Shown here piece after piece: positions 56,118 to 64,000 of a stretch of 64,000 bases of DNA. The stretch is from Viola odorata (taxonomy: Eukaryota > Streptophyta > Magnoliopsida > Malpighiales > Violaceae). The translations under genes and the position numbers were made by a program. Location of the stretch: positions 34,182,836 through 34,246,835 of the forward strand of contig OY829538.1 of the NCBI GenBank assembly GCA_963691705.1. Reading direction: 5' to 3'. The notes under the pieces are model-generated. The model was given only the letters and a program-made list of their open reading frames with translations. It ran no database searches and was not told where the DNA came from. Each line of letters starts with the position of its first letter. Position 1 is the stretch's first letter.

Positions 56118-56580
56118 TGATAACAATTAATATACCCCCAGGGCCTTTTAGTCCGGACAGGGGGAACGTCATCTTCAGCTACTATAGGGCCTGCCTGGCC
56201 TCCTGCTCGTCCTGCTACCGGGGGTGGTCGACGTTAGCGCCGGGGGGGAGGGGGGGGGGCATCCAACACGATATGACGCTTATTCCCACACCCGGTACGC
56301 CATAAGCGTTAACATCCCAAGATAACGCTCCCCACTAATCTCCTATAAATACCCCCCAGGTAGAAAGGGGGGGGGGGGGACTCTCTCACTACTCTCTCTC
56401 ACTACTACTCCTGCCTACCCATTATATTTCACTACTTATACTGACTTGATCGTCGGAGTATCTGCGCCGGGGAGCCCCTCCGGCGCCTTGCAGGTGTAGC
56501 GGCGCCGAGGACCACCCCTCAGAGGTGAAGATCTCCAGGATTCTTCCTACCCTAGGTACAATCTCATCCAATTATTATCA
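56118..56580 (+). repeat. 3' LTR of the non-coding element
   Basis: Matches the LTR at 51504. The C run after the TATA box is only 6 nt (56352-56357) and the G run 13 nt (56367-56379). It is preceded by ctcgggctcattttcggttgggcttg. Confidence 0.95.
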
Positions 56581-56945
56581 TCAGGCATAGATGCAATGAA
56601 TGAGAATTTTCTTCTATGCATCAGAAGTCCAAAAATGCATGTCCATATGAGGGTTTTAAAATGGGGCAGTGGCAAAAATTCCTAGCGAAGTCTAGAAATA
56701 AAATCCCAAAAAGTTTTGAAATTCTATAAAGCATGTAATGTAACTAGTGGGAAATTAAACATGCAAACAAACACACAAATAAATCCCTCCCCACACTTAG
56801 GCAGCGCATTGTCCTCAATACGCGAAGGGCACACAAAAGAGTTCAACAAAAATTATAGGAGCATAGTACAACTAAATTAAAGAAAATCAGTAATAATATT
56901 TTGAACCCTCCTCGAGGGCATGATAAATTGTTTGGGGGTGGGAAA
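56581..56945 (-). other. Athila-type 3' untranslated region next to ORF-1
   Basis: Non-coding. On the minus strand the phrase gaggacaatgcgctgcctaa followed by gtgtggggaggg, a recurrent mark of Athila 3' regions, lies at about 56785-56815. Confidence 0.65.
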
Positions 56946-58318
56946 TCAGGAGGGGGGAAGATTGCGTCTCGCAACTTCAGCCGTCAGGGCCTGAAGTTCG
57001 GTGAGGATGGCTTGGAGTAACCACTCGACCCCGGGAGTCGAGAGAAAAGATGGACCAAAGGGGTTGTTTGCTAGAGTGGCATTGGGGGCACAGTTAACTT
57101 CATTTTCATGGGCGCGAGGGACTAGAGCAGCTCGGGGCCTCAAAAGATTAAGATAATCGAAGTTGCCTCCGTGCTTTGTGCCAAAAACGTTTTCACCCGG
57201 GGGAGTGCTTCCTGTAGAGAAACTCAAAACACCCTGTGAGACACATAAATGGCCCATACCATCAAGGGTACGGGCATCCAAGTCTTTGAAAGCAAGGGGC
57301 TTACTAAGGTCAACTGAATTTAAATCTACATTATGCAAATTCACAGCAAGCAATGTTATAAGAGAACCAAAAATGGGACCACGAGAACTGTTCTGAACAT
57401 GAATAATGGCTGAGGCAATCCAAAATCCTAAATTAACCCTACGTTTATGCTTCATGCACTACAACAAAAATAGTTCTTGCAAAGATAATTGGCCAGATGA
57501 ATTAAATCTAGCAGCAAAAGTGAGGGCAAGAAAGAGATACAAGATTCTTAGGGCAGGATCAGTAAGCTCATGGGCTTTGGAGGATTTTGGGTTAAAATCA
57601 GCACTAGGATTATTGGTCAATTCATGAAAAGCCACATCAACATCAAACACATCAGGGATAATAGTCAAAGCATTTTTATAAGCACTCGATTTCAGTTCAT
57701 CAGGCTTGACAAAATTAAGCATGCAATTGAATTCATTCAGGGAAAGTTTGGACCATCGGTTTGTCAACCGAAAATTAATGTCATCAGGCGAAGAAAGATT
57801 AGGCCCAAACTTTCCTTTTGGCTTATACTGGTCAGATGCAACCCAGAAAGTAGTGAAGAACTCAAGTGAGAGCTCTACAAAGGTTGGATGTTCTAAAAAG
57901 AACAGTGGTTCCCAACCGATGTTCCCTACTAGCTCTTGGACTCGAGTTTCGAGTCCCATTTTTCTCAAACAATCTAAATCCATGAGCGCATATGGGCTAA
58001 CGCCTTTGGAGTTCAAAGAGTTCAACTTATCAAGAGATGGTTTATCATGAAAAACTAACCAGGCGCGGGGGCTAGAAAGGTCAGAAATCACCTGGACTGA
58101 AGTGGATCGAGGGGTCGAAGCAGGCACTTGTGTCGTGCCCTCGATGGCTAAATCGTCATCCTTGCCTTGACAGGCCTTCTTCGAAGTCGAGGGCTTGACC
58201 TTGATCTTGATGGAGGATGCGAGCTTCCTCTTCCTGTCTACCGGCGTTTCTAGTTGCGCCGGCGGCTTCGCTCTGGCCGGAGTTTTAGACTTTTCTTTCT
58301 GCGCCACCTTCTTCGTTG
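56946..58318 (-). pseudogene. ATHILA ORF-1 family protein (PF03078-like), one premature stop
   Basis: The frame is open from at least 58318 down to 57462, has one stop at 57461-57459, and continues in the same frame to 56946. The start is uncertain because the reading frame lacks an ATG near 58307 and is open upstream. The product begins with a Lys/Ala/Pro-rich basic region (KTPARAKPPAQLETPVDRKR). Next comes the conserved domain with GWEPLFFLEHPTFVELSLEF, then INFRLTNRWSKLSLNEFN, ending LFLALTFAARFNSSGQLSLQ before the stop and VNLGFWIASAI after it. This is the protein encoded downstream of pol in Athila retrotransposons, in the position of an envelope gene; its role is not established. No transmembrane protein features are evident. 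Confidence 0.85.
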
Positions 58319-58890
58319 CGGTTTCCTTCTTTCTTTTTGTCCTCGGCTTCCGTTGTTTCAGCTGCTTCTTGCTCCAAATCCTCCTCTTCTACGTCGGCAA
58401 CGTCGTTCTCACCGGATCCCTCATCGCTGGTGGCATTCTCTTCCTCCGCTTCCATCTCGGGCGGTTGCTCAACCTCCTGATTGTTCGACTCTGCGGCCAA
58501 GAAATCATCTATAACGGCCTCCACCGGGAGCTTCCTAGCAGCAGCTGGCGAATGCTTTTTAGTTTGGGTTTAGTCTTGGGCTTGCCGCTAGTAGCTCCAA
58601 ACCCAGGTGGCAGTTGCACCACTCGGCCAGATGTTGTCATGGTTGATGTCGACGGTACTGAGCTAGTGATCTCGATGTCATCCTCAACGAGGGTGAACTC
58701 CGCAGCTCGCGAGTCAGAGGGCGGTGAAGGGTTCGGGGGCTGAGGAATGGCGAAGTCTAGGTTGGTGTTTGAGGGGGGCTAGAGGGGGGTGGATGTATGG
58801 AAAGATATAGGTGAGGAGTGGGATAGAGAGGCGTCGGAGTTGTCAGGGTCGTCGACTGGATGTGGTCCAGCCGCGAGCTTATGGGAGACT
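58319..58890 (-). pseudogene. N-terminal coding remnant upstream of ATHILA ORF-1
   Basis: Several minus-strand frames are open here. Near 58524-58285 is an acidic stretch (EVEQPPEMEAEEENATSDE); near 58740-58560 is Ser/Thr/Pro-rich sequence with VEDDIEITSS and KPKTKPKLKSIRQ. These look like the low-complexity N-terminal part of ORF-1 spread over frames by small indels. The sequence stops abruptly at 58890 where the plus-strand LTR begins. Confidence 0.5.
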
Positions 58891-60390
58891 TGTTTGACTC
58901 TCGGAATTTGATCTCGTGTTTCTGGAGCTTTAAAGCATCTAGGCCTAGAGGAGCAGAACGTCATCGTGCCCTCGACGCTAAACAGACCAGTGAGCAGTCT
59001 CGTGCCCATGACGCATCCGCATCAGATCAAGATCGAAAGCCAAAGAAAGAAATCTCCGAAGATTCGCAAGGGATTCCAAGCATTTCTAGAAGATGTCAGG
59101 CGTTGCCAAAGATCCCAAAATATTCCCTGTCTTGGGCACGTCCTTCCTATGTGCTGTCACCCTCTCATGAGCTGACACTCTCTCTCCTTTAGCTGTATTT
59201 TGTCCCTTAGCTAGTTTTTAGGCTATATAAGCTAAACTTTAGGGTTTTTGTAAGGACGACTGATCCTAGGACATACTATCACTTTTACCTAAATTTTAGG
59301 GATTATCTCTTCCTCTTTTTGAGCACAGCCGCCAGCTTGTAAAAGGGAAGGCATTGATTTCCTCAATCGGTTTATTCTAATACACCTCTCTTTTATTTCT
59401 CTTAATCTCGTTTATGTTATTCTCTCCCTCTACTTACTGTTTATATTTGATTATGAGTAGCTAAATACCATCTTCTTAGTAAAGGGTGTTTCAAGGGTTG
59501 TAAGGTTCGGTTAAGAGGCCTAATGCATGCTTAAGATATTCTCTTGTCATATTTAGTTGTTTATCGTTTTATTTTCATGCTCATTTAGAAATGTTGAGGG
59601 CTTGATCAACTGTTAATATTTCTGTGTGAGTACTGTCATTCTCTTGGTTATAACTGACGTGAATCCTTTAGTTAAAGTAGACACCTAGTGGGGACATCGA
59701 GAGAGGTCTTTCGTCTAGGGGTAAATGACTATTTAGGGTATGTGATGCGAGCTTGACACACTGAGATGTCACGCCCTAGATCTGTCTTGCCTCCACTTCA
59801 TGGGAGTTTTGAGTAGTGCCTCCCCGCATTCGTGTCTGAGAGGACGACAAAATGTCAAGGCTACCTCTTATGTGGAAATGAGGGGTAGCTTTTACCTACG
59901 AAGGTAAGTGGGGGGTGTTAAGTGGAAACTAGGCCCCTATAGCAGGTCTATGCATGAGTTTGGACTATTTTTATGCCAATGATCAACTGACCTGAAATGC
60001 AACCCGATAACACCTTTTGCTAAGATCTCTTCCCATCATATTAATATCTCTTTTACTGCTTTTCTTATTTACTTGCCATTGAACTGTTTTTAGCTATCTT
60101 GCCCTTGATTGTTCTTTACTTTCATGCCCTCGAATATTTGTTACTATTGTGTTGTGATTCGTGGTTTAATTATTTGTCTTGTTAGCTCCCACTTCTGCGT
60201 TGATTGATTTGTCAATCAACATAAAACCCCCCCGTGTTACGATCGTATTTGGTAACATTTCTCCTCTGGCATACATTGAAACTAAAATATTATTCTTGCA
60301 ATCTCTATGGTTCGACCCTGTCTTGCCCTTTACACATTTATTTGTGCATTTAGGCATAAGGAAAATATAAGTATATTTGAGTGACGATCA
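58891..60390 (+). repeat. 5' LTR of the plus-strand Athila-type element
   Basis: It begins TGTTTGACTC, sharing TGTTTGA with the start of the LTR at 50091, and ends GAGTGACGATCA. A TATA box ggctatataag lies at about 59221-59231. The shared blocks with 48480-50091 show common ancestry, but many differences indicate distinct subfamilies or old age. Confidence 0.8.
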
Positions 60391-60395
60391 AATTT

Positions 60396-60413
60396 TAGCG
60401 CCGTTGCCGGGGA
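60396..60413 (+). other. Athila primer binding site
   Basis: tagcgccgttgccgggga differs at one base from the TGGCGCCGTTGCCGGGGA site characteristic of Athila-group elements. The altered base falls in the position pairing with the tRNA CCA end. Confidence 0.9.
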
Positions 60414-60446
60414 TTTAACGGTACTAATTATTTTCTTTTTACTTGT

Positions 60447-62218
60447 ATGACTAGGAGATCTGCATCAGATCTACTCCCTCTAGATCTCGAATTGACCAGA
60501 ACAGAAAGAGGACTTTGGAGGCAAGCCAGAGGACCTTCTGCCGAGCGTAGAAGAATCCCTCATCCTACCCTCGAAAGACAACCTTCCAATCTGCCCAACC
60601 AAGACCATCAGTTTTTCCAAGACCTAGCCTACCTTCATCGACGTCTTGAAAACCTAATAGCCGCTCATTTTGATTTTCCAGCCATGGAAGATCATGACAA
60701 CCATGTGCGTCATGAAGACCCACCTCCTCCAAACCAACAGTCGATAGATCACCTCAATGCAGCCCCCGACATGTAGAGCAGTTGTATTGTTTGGCCCACT
60801 GTCCCTCGTGATTGGACCCTCAAATCTGCCGTTATGCACCATCTACCTACCTTTCGAGGTGTTCCCAAAGAAAGTACCCTTCGTCACCTTCAACAACTTC
60901 ACTCAATTTGCAAGGCCATGATGCCCTCGACTGGTATTATGACCTTCCGCCAAGATCCATCCACTCTTGGGCGGAAATGTCCAAGATTTTTATTGAGAAG
61001 TATTACCCAACATCTATAGCTAACACCACACGCAAGCAACTTGTATCCATAGTCCAGAGGAAAGAAGAGGATCTAGCCCAGTATTATGAAAGATTTCTGA
61101 AAATGCAGTCCATGTGCCCCTCGCACAACCTTAGCAAGCACGCCCTTATTCAATATTTCTGTGAAGGCCTCAAGGCTCACGACAGGGCCTTTCTCAATGC
61201 TGCCGTCAAAGGTTCCCTCACCGCTCTCACGCCAGCAGCTGCCAAGGCCACCATCGAACTCATGGCCAAGAATGCTACATCTGAAGTTGGTAACAGTAGT
61301 GGCTAAGATGTCCAAGTTGCTGCGCTGCAGAATCAGCTGACCGCCCTTACAAGGCTATTTCAGAATTTCGTAGTAGGAAAATCCATGCCAGTCAAGGCCC
61401 GTTAAATCTGTAATTTCGTGGACCACCCCACGGATGCATGCCCCCATATTCCAGACGAAATTCAAGTGAACACTGCTGGCCAGTACAATCAAGCCCCTTA
61501 CGATCAAAACTACAACCAGGGCTGGAAACAACCGAATCTAGGATGGGTTCCAAACCCTCAGCCGTCGGGCCCTAGCCAACAACAGCATCCTTACAGAAAT
61601 CATCCACCTCCCCTTAACATGCAGAACTTCAGACCCCTACCCACGTATAATCAGTATCAACACCAACCCCTTCAGGATCAGACTTTCGTCGTGCCCCCGA
61701 ATACAGAACCACCTCGGAACCCCCGAACAACAAAAGGAGATAGACGAAATTCGAAAACAATTAAGCACCGTGGTGGAAGATAGAAGGAACTGAAGAATCA
61801 AGGGAGATTTCACCAAACCGAAACCAATCCAAAGCACAATGTCTGTGCAGTGACTCTGTGAAGTGGAACGACCTTGACACCTCCAGCACATCCGGCCACC
61901 GATATTGAAAACTCCCCCAAGTCTGAACTTAAGCTGAAACCCAAAACAAAGAACCTGAAAGTGCTCAGTCTCGTCGAGGTCATGGAAGACAGAATTCGCT
62001 CTTCTAGAGGTTCACTGAGGAATGACCCTAATCCACCCGAATTTACCCAGGAATATATTCACAAGATTCTCGAGCCCCCATTTCCCCAAAGATTGATCAA
62101 ATCCAAGAAAGACAAGGAAGACCGTGAGATCTTCGACATGTTTAGCAAAGTGGTTGTCAATATCCCTCTTCTCCAAGCAGTAAAGAATGTGCCTCGCTAC
62201 GCCAAGTTCTTGAAATAG
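60447..62218 (+). pseudogene. Athila-type gag, several stops and frame changes
   Basis: ATG 60447 (MTRRSASDLLPLDLELTRTE) opens gag; TAG at 60774-60776 interrupts it, and the frame then reads MHHLPTFRGVPKESTLRHL from 60834. The sense switches frame near 60900, apparently with loss of some residues, to ALDWYYDLPPRSIHSWAEMS and IFIEKYYPTSI (retrotransposon gag capsid-like domain). It continues in that frame to 62218 with stops at about 61306, 61405, 61783 and 61860. A remnant of a zinc knuckle (ICNFVDHPTDACP) lies near 61410-61445 and lacks one Cys; it is followed by Gln/Pro/Asn-rich sequence. The gag-pol linker motif PPFPQRLIKSKKDKEDREIF and IPLLQAVKNVPRYAKFLK is well kept at about 62065-62216. 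The domain order is that of Athila gag. It cannot be translated as one protein. Confidence 0.85.
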
Positions 62219-62295
62219 TTTTGCATGAATAAGTGTAAATTGGCTGAAGTTAACAAGATCAGTGGAAGATCCCCCCGAAATGCAAGGACCAAGGA

Positions 62296-62682
62296 ATGTT
62301 TATCATTCCCTGCCCAATTGGTACAATCGATATCGAGAAGGCCATGTGCGATTTGGGGGCAAGCATTAATTTCATGCCCTTGATCATCTATAGCAGTCTT
62401 GGTCTCGAGTATCTCAGACCTACCAGCCTTGCTATTCAGCATGTTGATCGTTCTATCATCTACCCCGAGGGGATCATCATGGATGTTTTGGTCCAAGTGG
62501 GTGAATTCCTATTCCCAGCTGACTTTTATGTCATCGCCATAGAGAATGAAGATTCCACCAAGTCTATAGATGTACTTCTAGGTCGACCATTCCTGGCCAC
62601 CGCCCGAGCAAAGATTGATGTTCATGACGTAACCATCTCCCTCGAGTTTGACGGGGAGATCATCAAGTTCAATATGCTATAG
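62296..62682 (+). pseudogene. Athila-type aspartic protease
   Basis: The frame 62296-62682 carries CDLGASINFMP, the retropepsin active site (D-[TL]-G-A-S), with the catalytic Asp present, and IDVLLGRPFLATARAKIDVH, the conserved C-terminal protease motif. It is shifted by a small indel relative to gag (near 62220-62290) and separated from the reverse transcriptase part by one TAG at about 62680-62682, the frame being otherwise continuous. It would process Gag-Pol in the virus-like particle if intact. Length and motif order match other Athila elements. Confidence 0.9.
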
Positions 62683-62685
62683 GCC

Positions 62686-64000
62686 ATGCGATACCCCTCT
62701 GAATTTTCCAGTGTCAACTATATTGATGTGATTGACCCTTCTATTGAGGAACTTACTGAACTTCATTCTACTGACCCTTTACAACTTGCCCTTGATAGGA
62801 GTCTGACGCCAACTCTTTTAGATGTCGTGGCCTCGACACTTTCCACACCCCCTGAGCTGTATTCTGTTATCGCTGCCCTCGAAGAGTGTGCTATTGTCTC
62901 GAATAAGGCCACAACGATGTCTCCTAATTGCCCAGACCATGTCAGGTTATCTCCATCTATTGATCAGGCTCCATCCCTCAAATTGAAACCATTACCTTCC
63001 CATTTGAAGTATGCTTATCTCGGCCCCGATGAATCCCTGCCCGTCATCATCTCTAATAAACTCAATGCTTTTGAGGGGTCTGAGCTAATTTTCCTATTGA
63101 AGGAATATAGACAAGCCTTAGGCTGGACCATCGCAGATATCAAGGGCTTGTCACCAGCGTTTTGCACTCATCACATCCACTTGGAGGACGCCAGTAAGAC
63201 CATATGCCAGCCTCAACGCAGGTTAAATCCACCCATGATGGAAGTAGTGAGGAAAGAGGTACTGAAATTGCTAGATGCAGGGGTTATTTACCCCATCTCT
63301 GATAGCCTATGGGTCAGTCCGATTCAGGTCGTGCCCAAGAAAACTGGCATCACCATAACCATTAGGCAAGATGGCGAATTTATTCCCACCCGAATCCAGA
63401 ATAGGTGGCGTGTGTGCATCGATTACCGCCACTTGAATGCTGCCACCAAGAAAGACCACTTCCCTCTTCCCTTCATCGACCAAATGTTGGAATGTTTCGT
63501 TGGCAAGACGTACTATTACCGTCTAGACGGTTACTCCGATTTCCATCAGATCCCAGTTGCCCCCGAAGACCAGGAGAAGACCACATTCACGTGCCCTTTC
63601 TGCACCTTTGCTTACAGGCGTATGCCCTTCGGCTTGTGTAATGCCCCCACCACCTTTCAGCGCTGCATGGTGAGCATTTTCTCTTAATTGGTCGAGGATG
63701 GTATCGAGGTCTTCATGGATGACTTCACTGTTTATGGGAATTCTTTCTCGGAATGCCTATCCAAATTGAAGAAGTGTCTAGAGCGTTGCATAGAAACCAA
63801 TCTTGTCCTGAATTTTGAAAAATGCCACTTCATGGTAGATCGAGGCCTCGTTCTGGGTCATATTGTCTCGGCCAAGGGAATTGAAATTGACAAAGCTAAG
63901 ATTGAAGTAATTGAATCCTTACCTTACCCAGCTTGTGTTCGTGATGTGCGATCCTTTCTAGGGCATGTCGGCTTTTATAGACGGTTTATCAAGGACTTCT
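62686..64000 (+). pseudogene. Athila-type reverse transcriptase, N-terminal part, cut by the window edge
   Basis: After the protease the same frame runs to a TAA at 63685-63687 and continues beyond it to the edge. It includes the linker KLKPLPSHLKYAYLGPDESL, the start of the RT domain (CQPQRRLNPPMMEVVRKEV), then RVCIDYRHLNAATKKDHFPL and the catalytic LDGYSDFHQI. MPFGLCNAPTTFQRCM follows, and FMDDFTVYGN, the active-site box in the FMDD form common in Athila. FLGHVGFYRRFIKDF at the edge marks the end of the RT core. Only one stop is present in this part, so pol is better preserved than gag. RNase H and integrase would follow beyond 64000. Confidence 0.9.

Larger units (their letters stand above)
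51504..56580 (+). mobile_element. Young non-coding LTR element (LARD-like), related to the Tat-like element
   Basis: LTRs at 51504-51988 and 56118-56580 are nearly identical apart from C- and G-run lengths and a few substitutions. The target duplication is tcagg (51499-51503 and 56581-56585). The ~4.1-kb interior has a primer binding site but no gag, protease, integrase or reverse transcriptase motif in any frame, so movement would depend on proteins supplied by another element. Its LTR segments (ccccctccggcgctttgcag), primer binding site and the 3' block ctcgggctcatttt..gttgggctt are shared with the element at 1428-10503. The interior carries four different tandem repeats. Confidence 0.9.
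48480..58890 (-). mobile_element. Athila-type Ty3/gypsy element (3' half), nested and interrupted
   Basis: From right to left on the minus strand are the N-terminal coding part of ORF-1 (to 58890), ATHILA ORF-1 (58318-56946), a long non-coding 3' region with the phrase cctaagtgtggggaggg (about 56790), the polypurine tract and the 3' LTR. A non-coding LTR element is inserted at 51504-56580. At 58890 the element is cut by a plus-strand Athila-type LTR, so its gag-pol must lie beyond the right edge if it exists. Confidence 0.8.
58891..64000 (+). mobile_element. Plus-strand Athila-type Ty3/gypsy element, cut by the window edge
   Basis: 5' LTR, primer binding site, gag, protease and the first part of reverse transcriptase are present in order; the rest lies beyond 64000. 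It is inserted in the minus-strand Athila-type element, with agact (58886-58890) as the expected target duplication. Confidence 0.85.

Noticed and set aside
55637..56305. 222-codon plus-strand ORF
   Set aside because: It runs from the minisatellite flank through the end of the element into its 3' LTR, has a composition of arbitrary reading and no recognisable motif; the LTR part would be the same in all copies regardless of coding.
57163..58050. Plus-strand ORFs of 73-114 codons
   Set aside because: They are the complement of the ATHILA ORF-1 coding frame on the minus strand.

Overview
The window is nuclear DNA of a flowering plant, most likely a eudicot. Three intron-rich genes whose exons can be joined in frame encode proteins I recognise as plant housekeeping proteins: nuclear cap-binding protein CBP20 (+), the SSU-processome/WD40 protein DCAF13 (Sof1 homologue, -) and the 26S proteasome base subunit RPN1 (-). 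Everything else is largely transposable-element DNA of several ages. There is no prokaryotic-style operon, CRISPR array or recognisable tRNA/rRNA gene. Layout: 1-10503 is Ty3/gypsy debris, mainly a minus-strand Tat-like element whose right LTR (10007-10503), primer binding site and gag N-terminus survive. Its pol is missing, and its interior is filled by plus-strand (antisense) ORFs, including two diverged copies of the 'putative gypsy type transposon' (PF04195-like) protein. 10990-13000 is an LTR-like repeat followed by AT-rich DNA. CBP20 occupies 13138-16550 (8 exons, with an AT-AC U12-type intron and a Stowaway MITE in a second intron). A hAT-type element with an 8-bp target duplication lies at 18295-19477. 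DCAF13 occupies 28906-19617 (17 exons); its intron 9 holds a complete but decayed Ty1/copia element (22410-26770, TSD tatta), and intron 7 holds a second Stowaway MITE. RPN1 occupies 38897-30567 (25 exons), with a hAT-type MITE in intron 9 and a 40-nt G run in intron 18. CBP20 and DCAF13 converge, while DCAF13 and RPN1 are in tandem. The most unusual region is 40057-46344, which I read as one 6.3-kb mariner-like element: matching Stowaway/mariner-type terminal inverted repeats, TA duplications and a minus-strand mariner transposase with a recognisable DDE signature, one intron and four in-frame stops. Between its ends it also carries pieces of two host genes (a DUF1677 gene and exons of a class VII receptor-like cytoplasmic kinase) and an intact 121-codon ORF of unknown family with its own TATA box. 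47451-64000 is nested LTR elements: an LTR-like repeat with an array of palindromes; a minus-strand Athila-type element (3' LTR 48480-50091, ATHILA ORF-1 at 58318-56946); inside it a young non-coding LTR element (51504-56580, TSD tcagg) related by LTR, PBS and 3'-end sequence to the Tat-like element at the left; and, interrupting the N-terminal coding part of the Athila element, a plus-strand Athila-type element (LTR 58891-60390, then gag, protease and reverse transcriptase running off the right edge). The three host genes serve general functions (mRNA cap binding, ribosome biogenesis, protein degradation) and show no sign of forming a joint pathway. All exon boundaries were read by eye from splice sites, reading-frame continuity and family knowledge; no alignments were computed.
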